Shown here one piece after another: positions 1-8,881 of a stretch of DNA of 53,812 nucleotides. The notes under the pieces were generated by a model that was not told the DNA's origin, searched no databases, and was given only the letters and a program-made list of their open reading frames with translations. The DNA comes from an uncultured Verrucomicrobiota bacterium. GTDB lineage: Bacteria > Verrucomicrobiota > Kiritimatiellia > CAIQIC01 > Lenti-01. The first letter of the stretch is position 1; the number at the start of each line of letters is the position of its first letter. Location: the NCBI GenBank assembly GCA_937872095.1, contig CALMNW010000033.1:1-53812 (forward strand). Reading direction: 5' to 3'. Position numbers and translations under genes: made by a program.

Positions 1-1231
1 CGGCGGGTTTTTCGCCGGCGGCGTGGAAGGTCCCGCCGACGGGGGCGTTGGGCTTCTGCGGGCCGGCCAGCGGCCGTTCGCCCGTGAAAACGGCCTTCAG
101 TTGCGCCACCCGCTCGGGATGGTCCTTGAAGCCGAAGAACCAGATGCCGCCGATCACGGCTCCGAGAAACAGCAGGAAGAAGAGAAAACGCAGACAGCCG
201 CCGCCGGAGGAAGCCGCGGCCGCGGGCGCGCGCTTCTGTTTGCCGATGAGCGCGTCGGAGCCGGAGAGCGCGATGGCTTTCTTGGCGGCCGCGGAAAGAT
301 TGATGGTGTGGGCGCGGGCGCCGGGACGGTGGCGCGGCTGGAGGAGGATGGTGCTTTCGTCCTCGGCGGGATAGGGCGGCAGCGGGGACTTGCCCGATTG
401 GATCTGCTGGACGTCCTTGAGGACCTCCACCCACGAGGACGGACGCTTGGCGGGATCCTTCGCGGTCATTTTGGCGAGGAGCCAGCCGTAGGAAACGGGC
501 AGGTGCGGGAGGATTTCGCACGGATCGGGCAGATAGTCGGTCTGTTGCGCCTCGAGGATTTCGTCGAGCGAACGGCCTTCGAACGGGGGCGTGCCGGTGA
601 GCAGATGGTAGAAGGTGAGGCCGAGGGAATAGATGTCGGTGCGGCAGTCGGGTTCGCGGCCTTCGATCTGTTCGGGGGCGATGTAGGTCGGCGTGCCCTC
701 GATGTTTTTCGAAGGCTCGCGGGTCGCGGCGGACCCGGCGATGCGCGCCAGGCCCAGATCGGTGATTTTGACCGAGCCGTCCGTCCCGAGCAGGATGTTG
801 CCGGGCTTGACGTCGCAGTGGATCAGCGCCGACTCGCGCCAGACGAGTTCGAGCGCGCTGGCGACGATGTCGATCAGCTTGAGGGCCTGGGCGTGGGCCA
901 TGCGCTGGTTGGCGGCGAGCCACTCGGCGAGATTGGTGCCGGCGACGTATTCCATGACGTAGAAGAGCGTGCCCTCGTGCTCGCCGAAATCGAGGATGCG
1001 GACGATGGCGGCGTGCGAGAGCTGGGCGGCGGCGCGGGCTTCTTTCTGGAATTGGGCGCGGGCGGTTTCGTCGGCGAGCAGCTTGGGGGACAGGACCTTG
1101 ATGGCGACGACGCGGTCGAGCGACAGCTGCTTGGCGAGCCACACGGTCGAGGTGCCGCCGGCGCCGAGGAGCTTCTGGATTTCATAGCCCGGCAGAGCAG
1201 GCGGGGCCGAAGATCGGGACGCGTGTTCCAT
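1..1231 (-). CDS. Ser/Thr protein kinase, membrane-anchored, C-terminus beyond window
   Basis: Hanks-type kinase read from ATG at 1231 and open to the window edge (410 codons visible). The glycine-rich loop GAGGTSTV lies near residues 23-30 and the ATP lysine VAIK near 45. The catalytic loop reads HCDVKPGN near 137-145, with Cys in place of the usual Arg (non-RD), and the metal loop is DLG rather than DFG. TPTYIAPEQ marks the activation and P+1 region. A low-complexity Ala/Ser/Gly linker is followed by a hydrophobic segment at about 345-366, so the kinase domain is probably cytosolic with an outside tail. Family membership is clear. Substrates are unknown, and the non-RD loop may mean that activation-loop phosphorylation is not needed. 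Confidence 0.93.
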   Translation of the reverse strand, partial: MEHASRSSAPPALPGYEIQKLLGAGGTSTVWLAKQLSLDRVVAIKVLSPKLLADETARAQFQKEARAAAQLSHAAIVRILDFGEHEGTLFYVMEYVAGTNLAEWLAANQRMAHAQALKLIDIVASALELVWRESALIHCDVKPGNILLGTDGSVKITDLGLARIAGSAATREPSKNIEGTPTYIAPEQIEGREPDCRTDIYSLGLTFYHLLTGTPPFEGRSLDEILEAQQTDYLPDPCEILPHLPVSYGWLLAKMTAKDPAKRPSSWVEVLKDVQQIQSGKSPLPPYPAEDESTILLQPRHRPGARAHTINLSAAAKKAIALSGSDALIGKQKRAPAAAASSGGGCLRFLFFLLFLGAVIGGIWFFGFKDHPERVAQLKAVFTGERPLAGPQKPNAPVGGTFHAAGEKPA

Positions 1232-1313
1232 GGGAATCCATTTTGGACGAAACGCTTCGGAAAGGAAACTGCTAAAATCGGGACGGGTCCCGGCGCGCGC
1301 GCCGCAACGGGGC

Positions 1314-1928
1314 TTAAGGGCGGGCGGCGACGACCCAGAGGAAGGTTTCGCCGCCGATGGCGCGATTTTCGAAGGACCGGACGGCGAGGCCGGCGGCGGC
1401 GAGCTGGGCGCGGAGGGTTTCGGGAGTGGCGTGGCTGTAGAACAGCCGCTGGCCCATGAATTCCTTTTCGCCTTCGAATTCGTCGGCGCCGGTGTATTCC
1501 CGGGTCGCATAAGTGAAGAGGACCTGGCCGCCGGGGCGCAGCCAGCGGCGGAATTTGGCGAACAGCTCGGGATGGCGCGCGCGCGGCACGTGGAAGAGGG
1601 CGTAGATGCAGGTGACGGCGTCGAATTGCTCGGGGTCGAAGTCCACCTCGGCCATGTCGGCGCAGACGGTATGCATGCCGGGGGCGTATTGGGCGGCGAG
1701 ATGGAGCATTTTCTTCGAAAAATCAACGCCGACGACTTCCCAGCCGCGATCGAGGAAAAAACGGGGGAACGGCTCGCCCGCGCCGCAGCCGAGGTCGAGC
1801 AGGCGGCCTTTTTCGCGGTTCAGGCCGGCGAAAAAGGGCTCCAGGACGGACGTCATGTCGAAAAGGCCCCGGTTGGCCTCGTAGGTGGCCGCGAATTCGT
1901 CGTAGATGTCCCGAAGCGTCGTTTTCAT
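1314..1928 (-). CDS. class I SAM-dependent methyltransferase
   Basis: 204-residue Rossmann methyltransferase. Motif I LLDLGCGAGEP lies at about 43-53, followed by VVGVDFSKKML and the motif IV region DAVTCIYALFHV, then LRPGGQVLFTYA. The ATG at 1928 gives the usual N-terminus with an amphipathic helix before motif I, and no in-frame start lies close upstream. It is divergent from ilvB across an AT-rich 140-bp gap and runs toward the kinase gene, whose start is 82 bp downstream. The substrate cannot be read from the sequence; similar proteins act on small molecules. Confidence 0.88.
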   Translation of the reverse strand: MKTTLRDIYDEFAATYEANRGLFDMTSVLEPFFAGLNREKGRLLDLGCGAGEPFPRFFLDRGWEVVGVDFSKKMLHLAAQYAPGMHTVCADMAEVDFDPEQFDAVTCIYALFHVPRARHPELFAKFRRWLRPGGQVLFTYATREYTGADEFEGEKEFMGQRLFYSHATPETLRAQLAAAGLAVRSFENRAIGGETFLWVVAARP

Positions 1929-2001
1929 GGTCAAAAATGTGCCATTTTCCGTTCTATGTGTCAAAAAGAATAAAAAAATGACATAAAATGCGATATTTTT
2001 C

Positions 2002-2029
2002 TTGCAATGACTCTGAAAAGAGATATTTT
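2002..2029 (+). promoter_or_regulatory. candidate sigma70-type promoter of ilvBN
   Basis: TTGCAA (2002-2007), 16 nt, TATTTT (2024-2029) in an AT-rich gap. The leader then carries a small hairpin TCGGA-TAATT-TCCGA (2041-2055) directly before the GGAGG ribosome site (2060-2064). No attenuator-type leader peptide was seen. Confidence 0.4.
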
Positions 2030-2069
2030 GGCATCGAATTTCGGATAATTTCCGATTTGGAGGCGAAAA

Positions 2070-3824
2070 ATGAGTGAAAATCAGATGAATGGCGCCGAAG
2101 CGCTGATCCAGAGCCTGGAAAAGATCGGGATCGAGATCGGGTTCGGTATACCGGGCGGCTCGGCGATTCCTATTTACGACGCGCTGTACAAGGTGCGGCG
2201 GAAGATGAAGTTCGTGCTGGTGCGGCACGAGCAGAACGCGGCGCACGAGGCGGACGGCTACGCGCGGGCGACGGGCAAGCCGGCGGCGGTGCTGGTGACC
2301 AGCGGACCGGGCGCGGCGAACACCGTGACGGGCATCATGACGGCCTACATGGACTCGGTGCCGATGATCGTGATCACCGGCCAGAGCGTGCGGGGCATGC
2401 TGGGCAAGGACGCGTTCCAGGAAGCGGACATCTTCAACCTGACGATGCCGATCGTGAAGCACAGCTATCTGGTGAAAAGCGCCAACGACATCCCGCGCGT
2501 GGTGCGGGAGGCGTACCACATCGCGACCACGGGCCGGCCGGGACCGGTGCTGATCGACGTGCCCAAGGACGTGGGCACCGATCCGTGCACCGTGGGGCTG
2601 GACGCGGAGATGAATCTGCCCGGCTACAAGCCGGAACCGCGGGGCTACGGGCCGGAAACGATCCGGCAGATCGCGGACGCGCTGGCCAAAAGCCAGCGGC
2701 CGGTGATCATCGCGGGCCACGGCGCGGTGCTGTCGCGCGCGGAGAAGGAACTGCGGCAGCTGGCGGAAACGCTGCAGGCGCCGGTGACGACGACGTTGCT
2801 GGGCAAGGGCGTGTTCCCCGATTCCCACAAGCTGAGCCTGCACGGGCTGGGCATGCACGGGACGGCCTACGCCAACCGGGCGATCGTCGAATGCGATCTG
2901 ATGATTTCCGTGGGCGCGCGGCTCGACGACCGCATCCTCGGCATCCCGAGCCAGTTCTGCAAGGACGCGGTGAAAATCCACATCGACGTCGACGCGGCGG
3001 AATTCGGCAAGCTGGTGAAGCCGGACATCCGTTGCCGCGGCGACGCGAAGACCGTGCTGCAGGACCTGCTGCCGCTGCTGAAGAAGGGCGACACGGACGA
3101 CTGGATCAAGCGCATCGAAGGCTTCAAGAAGAAGTGGCCGCTGACCTACGCGAAGAAGGGCGGGCTGCATCCGCCGCAGGTCATCGACGCCCTGAACAAG
3201 CTGACGGGCGGCAAGGCGGTCATGACCACCGACGTGGGCCAGCACCAGATGTGGGCCTGGCAGTTCTTCCGCGCGGACAAGCCGTGGCAGTTCATTTCGT
3301 CGGGCGGCGCGGGCACGATGGGTTTCGGGCTGCCGGCGGCGATCGGCGCGCAGTTCGGGCGCCCGGGCGAGACCGTGGTGGCCATCGTGGGCGACGGCGG
3401 GTTCCAGATGACGATGAGCGATCTGGCGACCGCGGCGATCCACAAGCTGCCGGTGAAGATCATCCTGATGAACAACCACTACCTGGGCATGGTGCGCCAG
3501 TGGCAGGACATGTTCTACGACGAGCGCTACAGCGGCGTGGATCTGGAAGGCAATCCGGACTTCGTCGAGCTGGCGCAGGCCTACGGGATCCTCGGCCTGA
3601 ACCTGAAGCGCGCGGCGGACATCCCGAAGGTGCTGAAGAAGGCGCTGGACCATCCGGGCCCGGCGCTGGTGAACGTGGAAGTGGTGCACCACGAGGAAGT
3701 GTATCCGATGGTGCCGCCCGGCAAGCCGCTGGAAGATACCGTGCTGTGCCATCCGCGGCGCAAGCCGGGACGTCCGGCCGGCCGCAAGAACGGTCCGGCG
3801 CGGTCCGGCGCGAAAAACGGCTGA
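2070..3824 (+). CDS. ilvB: acetolactate synthase, catalytic (large) subunit
   Basis: 584 residues, normal family length. It makes 2-acetolactate or 2-aceto-2-hydroxybutyrate, the first common step of branched-chain amino acid synthesis, using ThDP, Mg and FAD in the cytosol. The ThDP-activating glutamate is in RHEQNAAHEADGYAR (about E54). The ThDP/Mg motif runs from GDGGFQM (about 441) to MNNHYLGMV (about 467). The central FAD-type domain and the VTSGPGAANTVTG stretch fit AHAS rather than another ThDP enzyme. The last 20 residues are a basic Arg/Lys/Gly/Pro tail, a lineage-specific extension. GGAGG 6 bp before the ATG fixes the start. The small subunit follows after 17 bp. Confidence 0.96.
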   Translation: MSENQMNGAEALIQSLEKIGIEIGFGIPGGSAIPIYDALYKVRRKMKFVLVRHEQNAAHEADGYARATGKPAAVLVTSGPGAANTVTGIMTAYMDSVPMIVITGQSVRGMLGKDAFQEADIFNLTMPIVKHSYLVKSANDIPRVVREAYHIATTGRPGPVLIDVPKDVGTDPCTVGLDAEMNLPGYKPEPRGYGPETIRQIADALAKSQRPVIIAGHGAVLSRAEKELRQLAETLQAPVTTTLLGKGVFPDSHKLSLHGLGMHGTAYANRAIVECDLMISVGARLDDRILGIPSQFCKDAVKIHIDVDAAEFGKLVKPDIRCRGDAKTVLQDLLPLLKKGDTDDWIKRIEGFKKKWPLTYAKKGGLHPPQVIDALNKLTGGKAVMTTDVGQHQMWAWQFFRADKPWQFISSGGAGTMGFGLPAAIGAQFGRPGETVVAIVGDGGFQMTMSDLATAAIHKLPVKIILMNNHYLGMVRQWQDMFYDERYSGVDLEGNPDFVELAQAYGILGLNLKRAADIPKVLKKALDHPGPALVNVEVVHHEEVYPMVPPGKPLEDTVLCHPRRKPGRPAGRKNGPARSGAKNG

Positions 3825-3841
3825 GCGGAAGGGAGACGAAC

Positions 3842-4339
3842 ATGAGCAAGGAAATGACCCACAACCTGAGCATCTACGTGGCCAACCGCCCCGGGGCGCT
3901 GGCGCGCATCGCGCAGACCTTTTCGCGGCGCGGTTTCAACATCGAAAGCCTCGTCGTGTCCGCCGGCGCGACGGGCGACTTCTCGCGCATGACCATCACG
4001 GCCAAGGGCGACGAGGCCGGCCTGGAGCAGGTCATCATGCAGTGCTCCAAGCTGGTCGACGTGCTGGCGTGCCGCGAACACACCGACGAAGAGGTGGTCG
4101 CGCGCGAGCTGGCGCTGGTGAAAGTGGCGGTGGACAGCGCGCACCGCGGCGAAGTGCTGCAGATCGCGGACCACTTCCGGGCCAAGACGGTGGACCTCTC
4201 CGAGAATTCCATCGTGCTGGAAGCGACGGGCAGTTCCGAGAAGCTCGACGCGATGGTGAACCTGCTGGGCAAGTACAAGATCATCGAGCTCGTCCGCACG
4301 GGCAAGGTCATCATGGCCCGCGGCGCGCGCGAGACCTGA
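3842..4339 (+). CDS. ilvN: acetolactate synthase, regulatory (small) subunit
   Basis: 165 residues. It begins with an ACT domain (about residues 6-80: LSIYVANRPGALARIAQTF, then RRGFNIESL), which binds valine and gives feedback control of the large subunit. The C-terminal half (KVAVDSAHRGEVLQIADHF onward) is the usual small-subunit second domain. A GGAAGGGAG ribosome site precedes the ATG. It forms a two-gene operon with ilvB, closed by the terminator at 4366. Some annotators call this ilvH; the two names cannot be separated by sequence alone. Confidence 0.95.
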   Translation: MSKEMTHNLSIYVANRPGALARIAQTFSRRGFNIESLVVSAGATGDFSRMTITAKGDEAGLEQVIMQCSKLVDVLACREHTDEEVVARELALVKVAVDSAHRGEVLQIADHFRAKTVDLSENSIVLEATGSSEKLDAMVNLLGKYKIIELVRTGKVIMARGARET

Positions 4340-4365
4340 GCCGCGGCTCCGGAAACCGTTCCCGA

Positions 4366-4406
4366 CGGCCCGCGCCGGCGAAAAACGCTGGCGCGGGCCG
4401 TTTTTT
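4366..4406 (+). terminator. intrinsic terminator of ilvBN
   Basis: 15-bp stem CGGCCCGCGCCGGCG (4366-4380) / CGCTGGCGCGGGCCG (4386-4400) with one G-T wobble, an AAAAA loop, then TTTTTT (4401-4406). This is the strongest terminator in the window. Confidence 0.93.
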
Positions 4407-4450
4407 CGGAGCAAGATGGAGCGCGGTTTGCTTAGCAAAGGAGTAGGGCC

Positions 4451-5005
4451 ATGACGGAGAAGCGCAAGGACATCGCGGCGCGGTTGAAGGAACTGCGGGA
4501 GATCGAGGGGGTATCGGCGGAAACCGTGGCGCAGGCGCTGGGGGTCGGGCCGGAGGAGTACGCGGCCTACGAGGCGGGGCAAGCCGATATCCCGGCCAGC
4601 GCGCTGCACGACGCGGCGCACGTCCTGAAGGCCGACCTGACCGAATTGCTGACGGGCGAAGCGCCGCGCATGAAGGTGTTCGCGGTGACGCGCCGCGGCG
4701 GCGGCGTGACGGTCGAGCGGCGCAAGGATTACCAGTACCGGAACCTGGCGGCGAACTTCGCGGGCCGGAAGGCGGACGTGTTCGAAGTGACGGTGCCGGC
4801 GGACGCGGGGGAATCGGGCGCGCACGCGAACGCCCATCCGGGGCAGGAGTTCGACTACGTGCTGGAGGGCCGCATGCTCGTGCGCATCCACGGCAACGAA
4901 CTGACGCTGGAGCCGGGCGACTGCGTGTATTTCGATTCGACCCACGGCCATGCGATGCAGGCGCTGGACGGGAAGCCGGCGCGGTTCCTGGCCATGATCG
5001 TCTGA
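4451..5005 (+). CDS. XRE-family regulator with cupin sensor domain
   Basis: 184 residues. The N-terminal helix-turn-helix of the XRE/Cro type spans about 8-65 (RLKELREIEGVSAETVAQALGV). The C-terminal cupin barrel spans about 110-182 (HAHPGQEFDYVLEGRM-like and LEPGDCVYFDSTHGHAM). AAAGGAG lies 7 bp before the ATG. Such proteins commonly sense a small molecule in the cupin and control the neighbouring gene. Here the acyl-CoA synthetase starts 16 bp downstream, so local control of that gene is the natural inference. The two form a bicistron separated from ilvBN by a terminator. Confidence 0.93.
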   Translation: MTEKRKDIAARLKELREIEGVSAETVAQALGVGPEEYAAYEAGQADIPASALHDAAHVLKADLTELLTGEAPRMKVFAVTRRGGGVTVERRKDYQYRNLAANFAGRKADVFEVTVPADAGESGAHANAHPGQEFDYVLEGRMLVRIHGNELTLEPGDCVYFDSTHGHAMQALDGKPARFLAMIV

Positions 5006-5021
5006 ACCGGGAGGACGCGCC

Positions 5022-6686
5022 ATGGCCATGCTCGAACGCTTCGTGAACCGGACGCAATTCGCCTCCTACGAGGATTTCCGCGACCATCTGGAAATCCGCG
5101 TGCCGGAAAACTTCAATTTCGCCTACGACGTGGTGGACGTCCTCGCGCGGGAAGAGCCGGATCGGCGCGCCATGGTTTGGTGCAACGACGAGGGCGGCGA
5201 GGAGTTCGTGACCTTCGCCGACCTGAAGGCAGGCAGCGACCGCGCGGCGCAGACGTTCCGCCGGATCGGCGTCCGCAAGGGCGACGCGGTGATGCTGGTC
5301 CTGAAATGCCGGCTGGAGTTCTGGCACGCGCTGCTGGGTTTGCACAAGCTGGGGGCGATCGGCGTGCCCGCGACGCACATGCTGACCGAACACGACCTGG
5401 AATACCGCTTCGAACGGGCGGGCATCCGCCTGATCGTCACGGTGCCCGACGAAGCGCTCGAACGCGCCATCGAACGCGCCGCGGCGCAAATACCCGGCCA
5501 GCCGCTCCTGAAAATGCGCCTCCAGGGCGCGAAACCCGGGTGGCTCGACTACGCGGCGGAAACGGCGGCGGCCGACGGCCGCTGGGAGCGGCCGACCGGC
5601 GCGGACGCGACGCAAAACGGCGACACGATGCTGATCTATTTCTCGTCGGGCACGACGGGCCAGCCGAAGATGGTCGTGCACGACTTCACCTATCCGCTGG
5701 GGCATATCGTGACGGCCAAATTCTGGCAGAACGTGCGCGACGGCGGACTGCACTACACCGTGGCCGATACCGGTTGGGCCAAGTCCGCCTGGGGCAAGCT
5801 CTACGGCCAGTGGATTTCCGGCAGCGCCGTGTTCGTGCACGACTACGAGAAGTTTTCGCCGACGAAGACGCTGGAAACGTGCGCGAAATACGGCGTGACG
5901 ACCTTCTGCGCGCCGCCGACGGTCTACCGGTTCCTGATCAAGGAAGACCTGTCGAAGTACGACTTTTCCAAGCTCGAGTACGCCGTCGTGGCGGGCGAGC
6001 CGCTGAATCCGGAAGTGTACGAACAGTTCCGGAAAGCCACCGGACTGCGGTTGATGGAGGCCTATGGCCAGACCGAAATGACGGTGGGCATGGGCAATTT
6101 CGTCGGCATGGAGCCCAAGCCCGGTTCGATGGGCAAGCCGTCGCCGCTGTACCGCATGTTCTTGGCCCGGCCCGACGGGACGGCGTGCGACGCGGGCGAA
6201 CAGGGCGAAATCGTGGTGCCGGGAGACCGCTGCCGGGCGCTGGGAATGTTCCAGGGCTACCATCGCGATCCGGAAGGCACCGCGCGGTGCCTGCGCGGCG
6301 GGATCTACCACACCGGCGACGTGGCCTGGCAGGACGAAGACGGCTACTTCTGGTACGTGGGCCGCGACGACGACCTGATCAAGAGCAGCGGCTACCGCAT
6401 CGGGCCATTCGAAGTCGAAAGCGCGCTGATGGAGCATCCGGCGGTGATGGAATGCGCGGTGACGGGCGTGCCCGACGACGAGCGCGGGCAGATCGTCAAG
6501 GCGACCATCGTGCTGGCCAAAGGTTTCGCCGCGAGCGACGAGCTGGCCCACGAGCTGCAGGCCCACGTGAAGAAGGTCACGGCGCCCTACAAGTATCCGC
6601 GCGTGGTCGAATTCGTGCCGGAACTGCCCAAGACCATCAGCGGCAAGATCCGCCGCGTGGAAATCCGCGAGCAGGACCAGAACTAA
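5022..6686 (+). CDS. AMP-forming acyl-CoA synthetase/ligase
   Basis: 554 residues of the ANL superfamily, activating a carboxylic acid with ATP and joining it to CoA. Visible motifs are the P-loop YFSSGTTGQPK (about 206-216), EAYGQTEM (about 346), YHTGD (about 429), the hinge GRDDDLIKSSGYRIGPFEVE and the catalytic lysine in PKTISGKIRR (about 541). It resembles acetyl-/medium-chain acyl-CoA synthetases; the substrate is not decidable. GGGAGG precedes the ATG at 5022; a second ATG at 5028 is possible. It is co-transcribed with the XRE-cupin gene, an arrangement that suggests substrate-responsive control. Confidence 0.94.
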   Translation: MAMLERFVNRTQFASYEDFRDHLEIRVPENFNFAYDVVDVLAREEPDRRAMVWCNDEGGEEFVTFADLKAGSDRAAQTFRRIGVRKGDAVMLVLKCRLEFWHALLGLHKLGAIGVPATHMLTEHDLEYRFERAGIRLIVTVPDEALERAIERAAAQIPGQPLLKMRLQGAKPGWLDYAAETAAADGRWERPTGADATQNGDTMLIYFSSGTTGQPKMVVHDFTYPLGHIVTAKFWQNVRDGGLHYTVADTGWAKSAWGKLYGQWISGSAVFVHDYEKFSPTKTLETCAKYGVTTFCAPPTVYRFLIKEDLSKYDFSKLEYAVVAGEPLNPEVYEQFRKATGLRLMEAYGQTEMTVGMGNFVGMEPKPGSMGKPSPLYRMFLARPDGTACDAGEQGEIVVPGDRCRALGMFQGYHRDPEGTARCLRGGIYHTGDVAWQDEDGYFWYVGRDDDLIKSSGYRIGPFEVESALMEHPAVMECAVTGVPDDERGQIVKATIVLAKGFAASDELAHELQAHVKKVTAPYKYPRVVEFVPELPKTISGKIRRVEIREQDQN

Positions 6687-6707
6687 AAGTTCCGGGCGCC
6701 CAAGCCG

Positions 6708-6798
6708 AATATTCAATGTCCAATATTCAATCCTCAATGGTCAAATGATCCGTCGGACGGTTCGCTTGATCGGTTGAAAATTGATTATTGAATATTGG
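6708..6798. repeat. CCAATATTCAAT inverted repeat between convergent genes
   Basis: AT-rich CCAATATTCAAT (6720-6731) and its exact reverse complement ATTGAATATTGG (6787-6798), with looser copies of the same words around each arm. The right arm supplies the stop codon and last residues of the thioesterase gene on the minus strand. The position between two converging genes suggests a bidirectional end structure. The same words recur at 48431 and 50127. Confidence 0.75.
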
Positions 6799-7231
6799 TC
6801 TCTTCTTTTTCGGGCACGACGACGTAGGCGGACAAGACTTCCGGCGGGATGGCCATGGGGCGGCCCTGGCGGAAATCCAGGAAAACCCAGTCGGTGCGCG
6901 CTTCGGCGAGAACGGCGCCGTCGGCCGCGCGCACGAAGCGGTATTTGCGCAGCGACCGGATCTTCTTGAAATTCGAAACCCAGGTGTAGAGCACGATTTC
7001 TTCGCCGGCCTGGCAGGGCTGGAGGTATTCGATGAAATGCGAGCGCACGACCCAGGTCCAGCCGCGCTCGTGCAATTCTTCCGGCGCCCAGCCGTTTTGC
7101 CGCGTGTGGGCGATGGCCGATTCCTGCAGCATGCGGACGTATTCGACGTTGTTCACGTGGTGGTTCGGGTCCTCCGCTTCGGGCGGGAACGCAAACCGGT
7201 GGCCATAGACGCGGACGGGGGCTTTTTTCAT
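6785..7231 (-). CDS. acyl-CoA thioesterase, hotdog (4HBT-like) family
   Basis: 148 residues. The N-terminal motif DPNHHVNNVEYVRMLQESA (about 21-39) is the YbgC/4-hydroxybenzoyl-CoA thioesterase signature with the catalytic Asp. It would hydrolyse an acyl-CoA in the cytosol; chain length is unknown. The start at 7231 overlaps the stop of the DUF2851 gene in an ATGA, so the two are translationally coupled. The last residues (NIQ) are encoded by the AT-rich intergenic repeat, so the C-terminus is recent or unimportant. Confidence 0.9.
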   Translation of the reverse strand: MKKAPVRVYGHRFAFPPEAEDPNHHVNNVEYVRMLQESAIAHTRQNGWAPEELHERGWTWVVRSHFIEYLQPCQAGEEIVLYTWVSNFKKIRSLRKYRFVRAADGAVLAEARTDWVFLDFRQGRPMAIPPEVLSAYVVVPEKEETNIQ

Positions 7232-8703
7232 GGGGCGCGGGTTTCCAAAAGGCTGGGGAGCGGGCAGGCGGCGCACAGGGAGCGGTCGCCGAGGCAATAA
7301 TCGTGGTGGATCTGGATCAGGCCCTGGCGGCGCAAGCCGGAACGATACAGGCGCGGCGCGTGGTCGGGTCCGAACAGGCGCAGCGCGGTCTGGCGGATCA
7401 CGTCGTTGGAGGCTTCGGCGGGCAGGCCGTCGAGCAGCGGTTTCCATGCGGCGGCGGGCGCGCCCATGGCGGCCAGCGCGGGCAGGAAGAGATTGACGAG
7501 AATGGCCTGCGCGCGCGACGTGCCGACGAGCGCGACGGGTTCCTGCGCCGGGGCCGAAGAAAACGAAAGCCGTCGGGCCCAATAAGGCGCATCGGGCAGG
7601 TCGAACAGACCGAGTAGGTCGTCCGCGGAAGCGCTTTGCGGACGCTGGGCCAAGGTCGCGACCCGTTCGGGCAAGCTGGACGCGGGAGCGAAGAGAAGGG
7701 CGGCGGCCATGAGGCGCCGCTCGGGTCGGTTGGCGGGCCGGATGCCGGCCAAGTTCCAATCGGCGCGGGGAATGCGGCGCGCGAGGAATTCGTCGGACAG
7801 CGGCCACCACGCATCCCAGCAACGGCGCAGGAACGTTTTGGTTTCGGCGTCCCACGCGCGGCGGGAGGAGGGATCGGGCAGCAGGCCGGCGAGGCCCATC
7901 AGCAGGGCATAGGCACGGACGGGATCGCCGCCGGATTTTTCGCGGAGCCGGTCGAGCGGCAGGAGGCGGGCGAGGCGGCGGCAGGGGGCCTTGTTCGGGC
8001 GATAGCCGAGGGCCGCCAGGACTTCTTCGTAGATGACTTGGGCGGGACCGCGATCGAGCATGGCCGCTTGCAGAAGTTCCGCGCGGCGGCGCAGGCGGGT
8101 TTCGCCGGCGGCGTCGAGAACCGCGCCGCGCTGCGCCGGCGCCAGGCGGGCCATGGCAGCGCGGCAAGGCGGGGGCGTGGCGCGGGCCGCCACGGGGTAG
8201 GCCAGCAGATCGATGTTGTCGAACGAGAAATCGGGAACGGCGTCCAGCGCGGGGCGCAAGGCGATCTGCAGCGCGCCGGGCGGAAGTTCCGCGGCCGGCA
8301 GCGTGCCGGGATAGAACGCCACATGGGCGCAGACCCGGCGGTAGCGCGGGTCGCCGGCATGCCCGTGCCGTTGCCAGTCGGCGGGGCGGACGTGGATTTC
8401 GACGTCGCCGACGATCCGGCGCAGTTCGGGGCCGACGCGCAGCGCGGCGTTCAGGAAATCGGGCCCGGGCCCGGTATTCCACTCGCCGGGATGCTCGACC
8501 TGCACGCGTTCCCCCGCGGCGGTGGCGAGCGTCTGGGGCCGCAGGCGGTCGTCGGCCCAGATGCACTGCAAATGGCGTTCGGCGAAGGGCACCGGCGGGG
8601 TCGGCGGCGGCTCGCGCGCGCCGCAGGGCGTCGGCGTTTCGCGGCGTCCGGATTCCGCGGCGCGCGGGAACCAGTCCGAAGCGATGCCGGATGCGAAATT
8701 CAT
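7228..8703 (-). CDS. DUF2851 family protein
   Basis: 491 residues matching the DUF2851 pattern: HLQCIW near residue 44, VEHPGEWNTGPGPDFLNAALR (split over about 70-90), GDVEIHVRPADWQRHGHAGDPRYRRV, and a Cys cluster near the C-terminus (YCLGDRSLCAACPLP). The family is common in Bacteroidota and Verrucomicrobiota and has no known reaction; the N-terminal block looks like an enzyme core and the Cys cluster may bind metal. The gene starts at ATG 8703, back to back with tRNA-Arg, and overlaps the thioesterase start by 4 bp. Confidence 0.88.
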   Translation of the reverse strand: MNFASGIASDWFPRAAESGRRETPTPCGAREPPPTPPVPFAERHLQCIWADDRLRPQTLATAAGERVQVEHPGEWNTGPGPDFLNAALRVGPELRRIVGDVEIHVRPADWQRHGHAGDPRYRRVCAHVAFYPGTLPAAELPPGALQIALRPALDAVPDFSFDNIDLLAYPVAARATPPPCRAAMARLAPAQRGAVLDAAGETRLRRRAELLQAAMLDRGPAQVIYEEVLAALGYRPNKAPCRRLARLLPLDRLREKSGGDPVRAYALLMGLAGLLPDPSSRRAWDAETKTFLRRCWDAWWPLSDEFLARRIPRADWNLAGIRPANRPERRLMAAALLFAPASSLPERVATLAQRPQSASADDLLGLFDLPDAPYWARRLSFSSAPAQEPVALVGTSRAQAILVNLFLPALAAMGAPAAAWKPLLDGLPAEASNDVIRQTALRLFGPDHAPRLYRSGLRRQGLIQIHHDYCLGDRSLCAACPLPSLLETRAP

Positions 8704-8741
8704 GGGCGTTTGAATAGCCCAACCGGCGCGGGAAGTAAACT

Positions 8742-8770
8742 TTGAAAACCGCCGCGGGCTTTTGTATGTT
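8742..8770 (+). promoter_or_regulatory. promoter of tRNA-Arg
   Basis: TTGAAA (8742-8747), 17 nt, TATGTT (8765-8770). The mature tRNA starts 13 bp downstream, and a run of seven C follows the -10 box. Confidence 0.75.
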
Positions 8771-8782
8771 CCCCCCCGTCGG

Positions 8783-8859
<77 letters not shown>

Positions 8860-8881
8860 ATTCACGGGAAGGAAGGGAGCG

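Noticed and set aside
2035-2069. Riboswitch or attenuator before ilvB
   Set aside because: Only a 5-bp hairpin is present; no leader peptide rich in Leu/Val/Ile codons and no terminator/antiterminator pair.
1314-3752. 812-codon minus-strand frame including the methyltransferase
   Set aside because: Only the last 204 codons match a family; the rest is antisense to ilvB. The start at 1928 was used instead.
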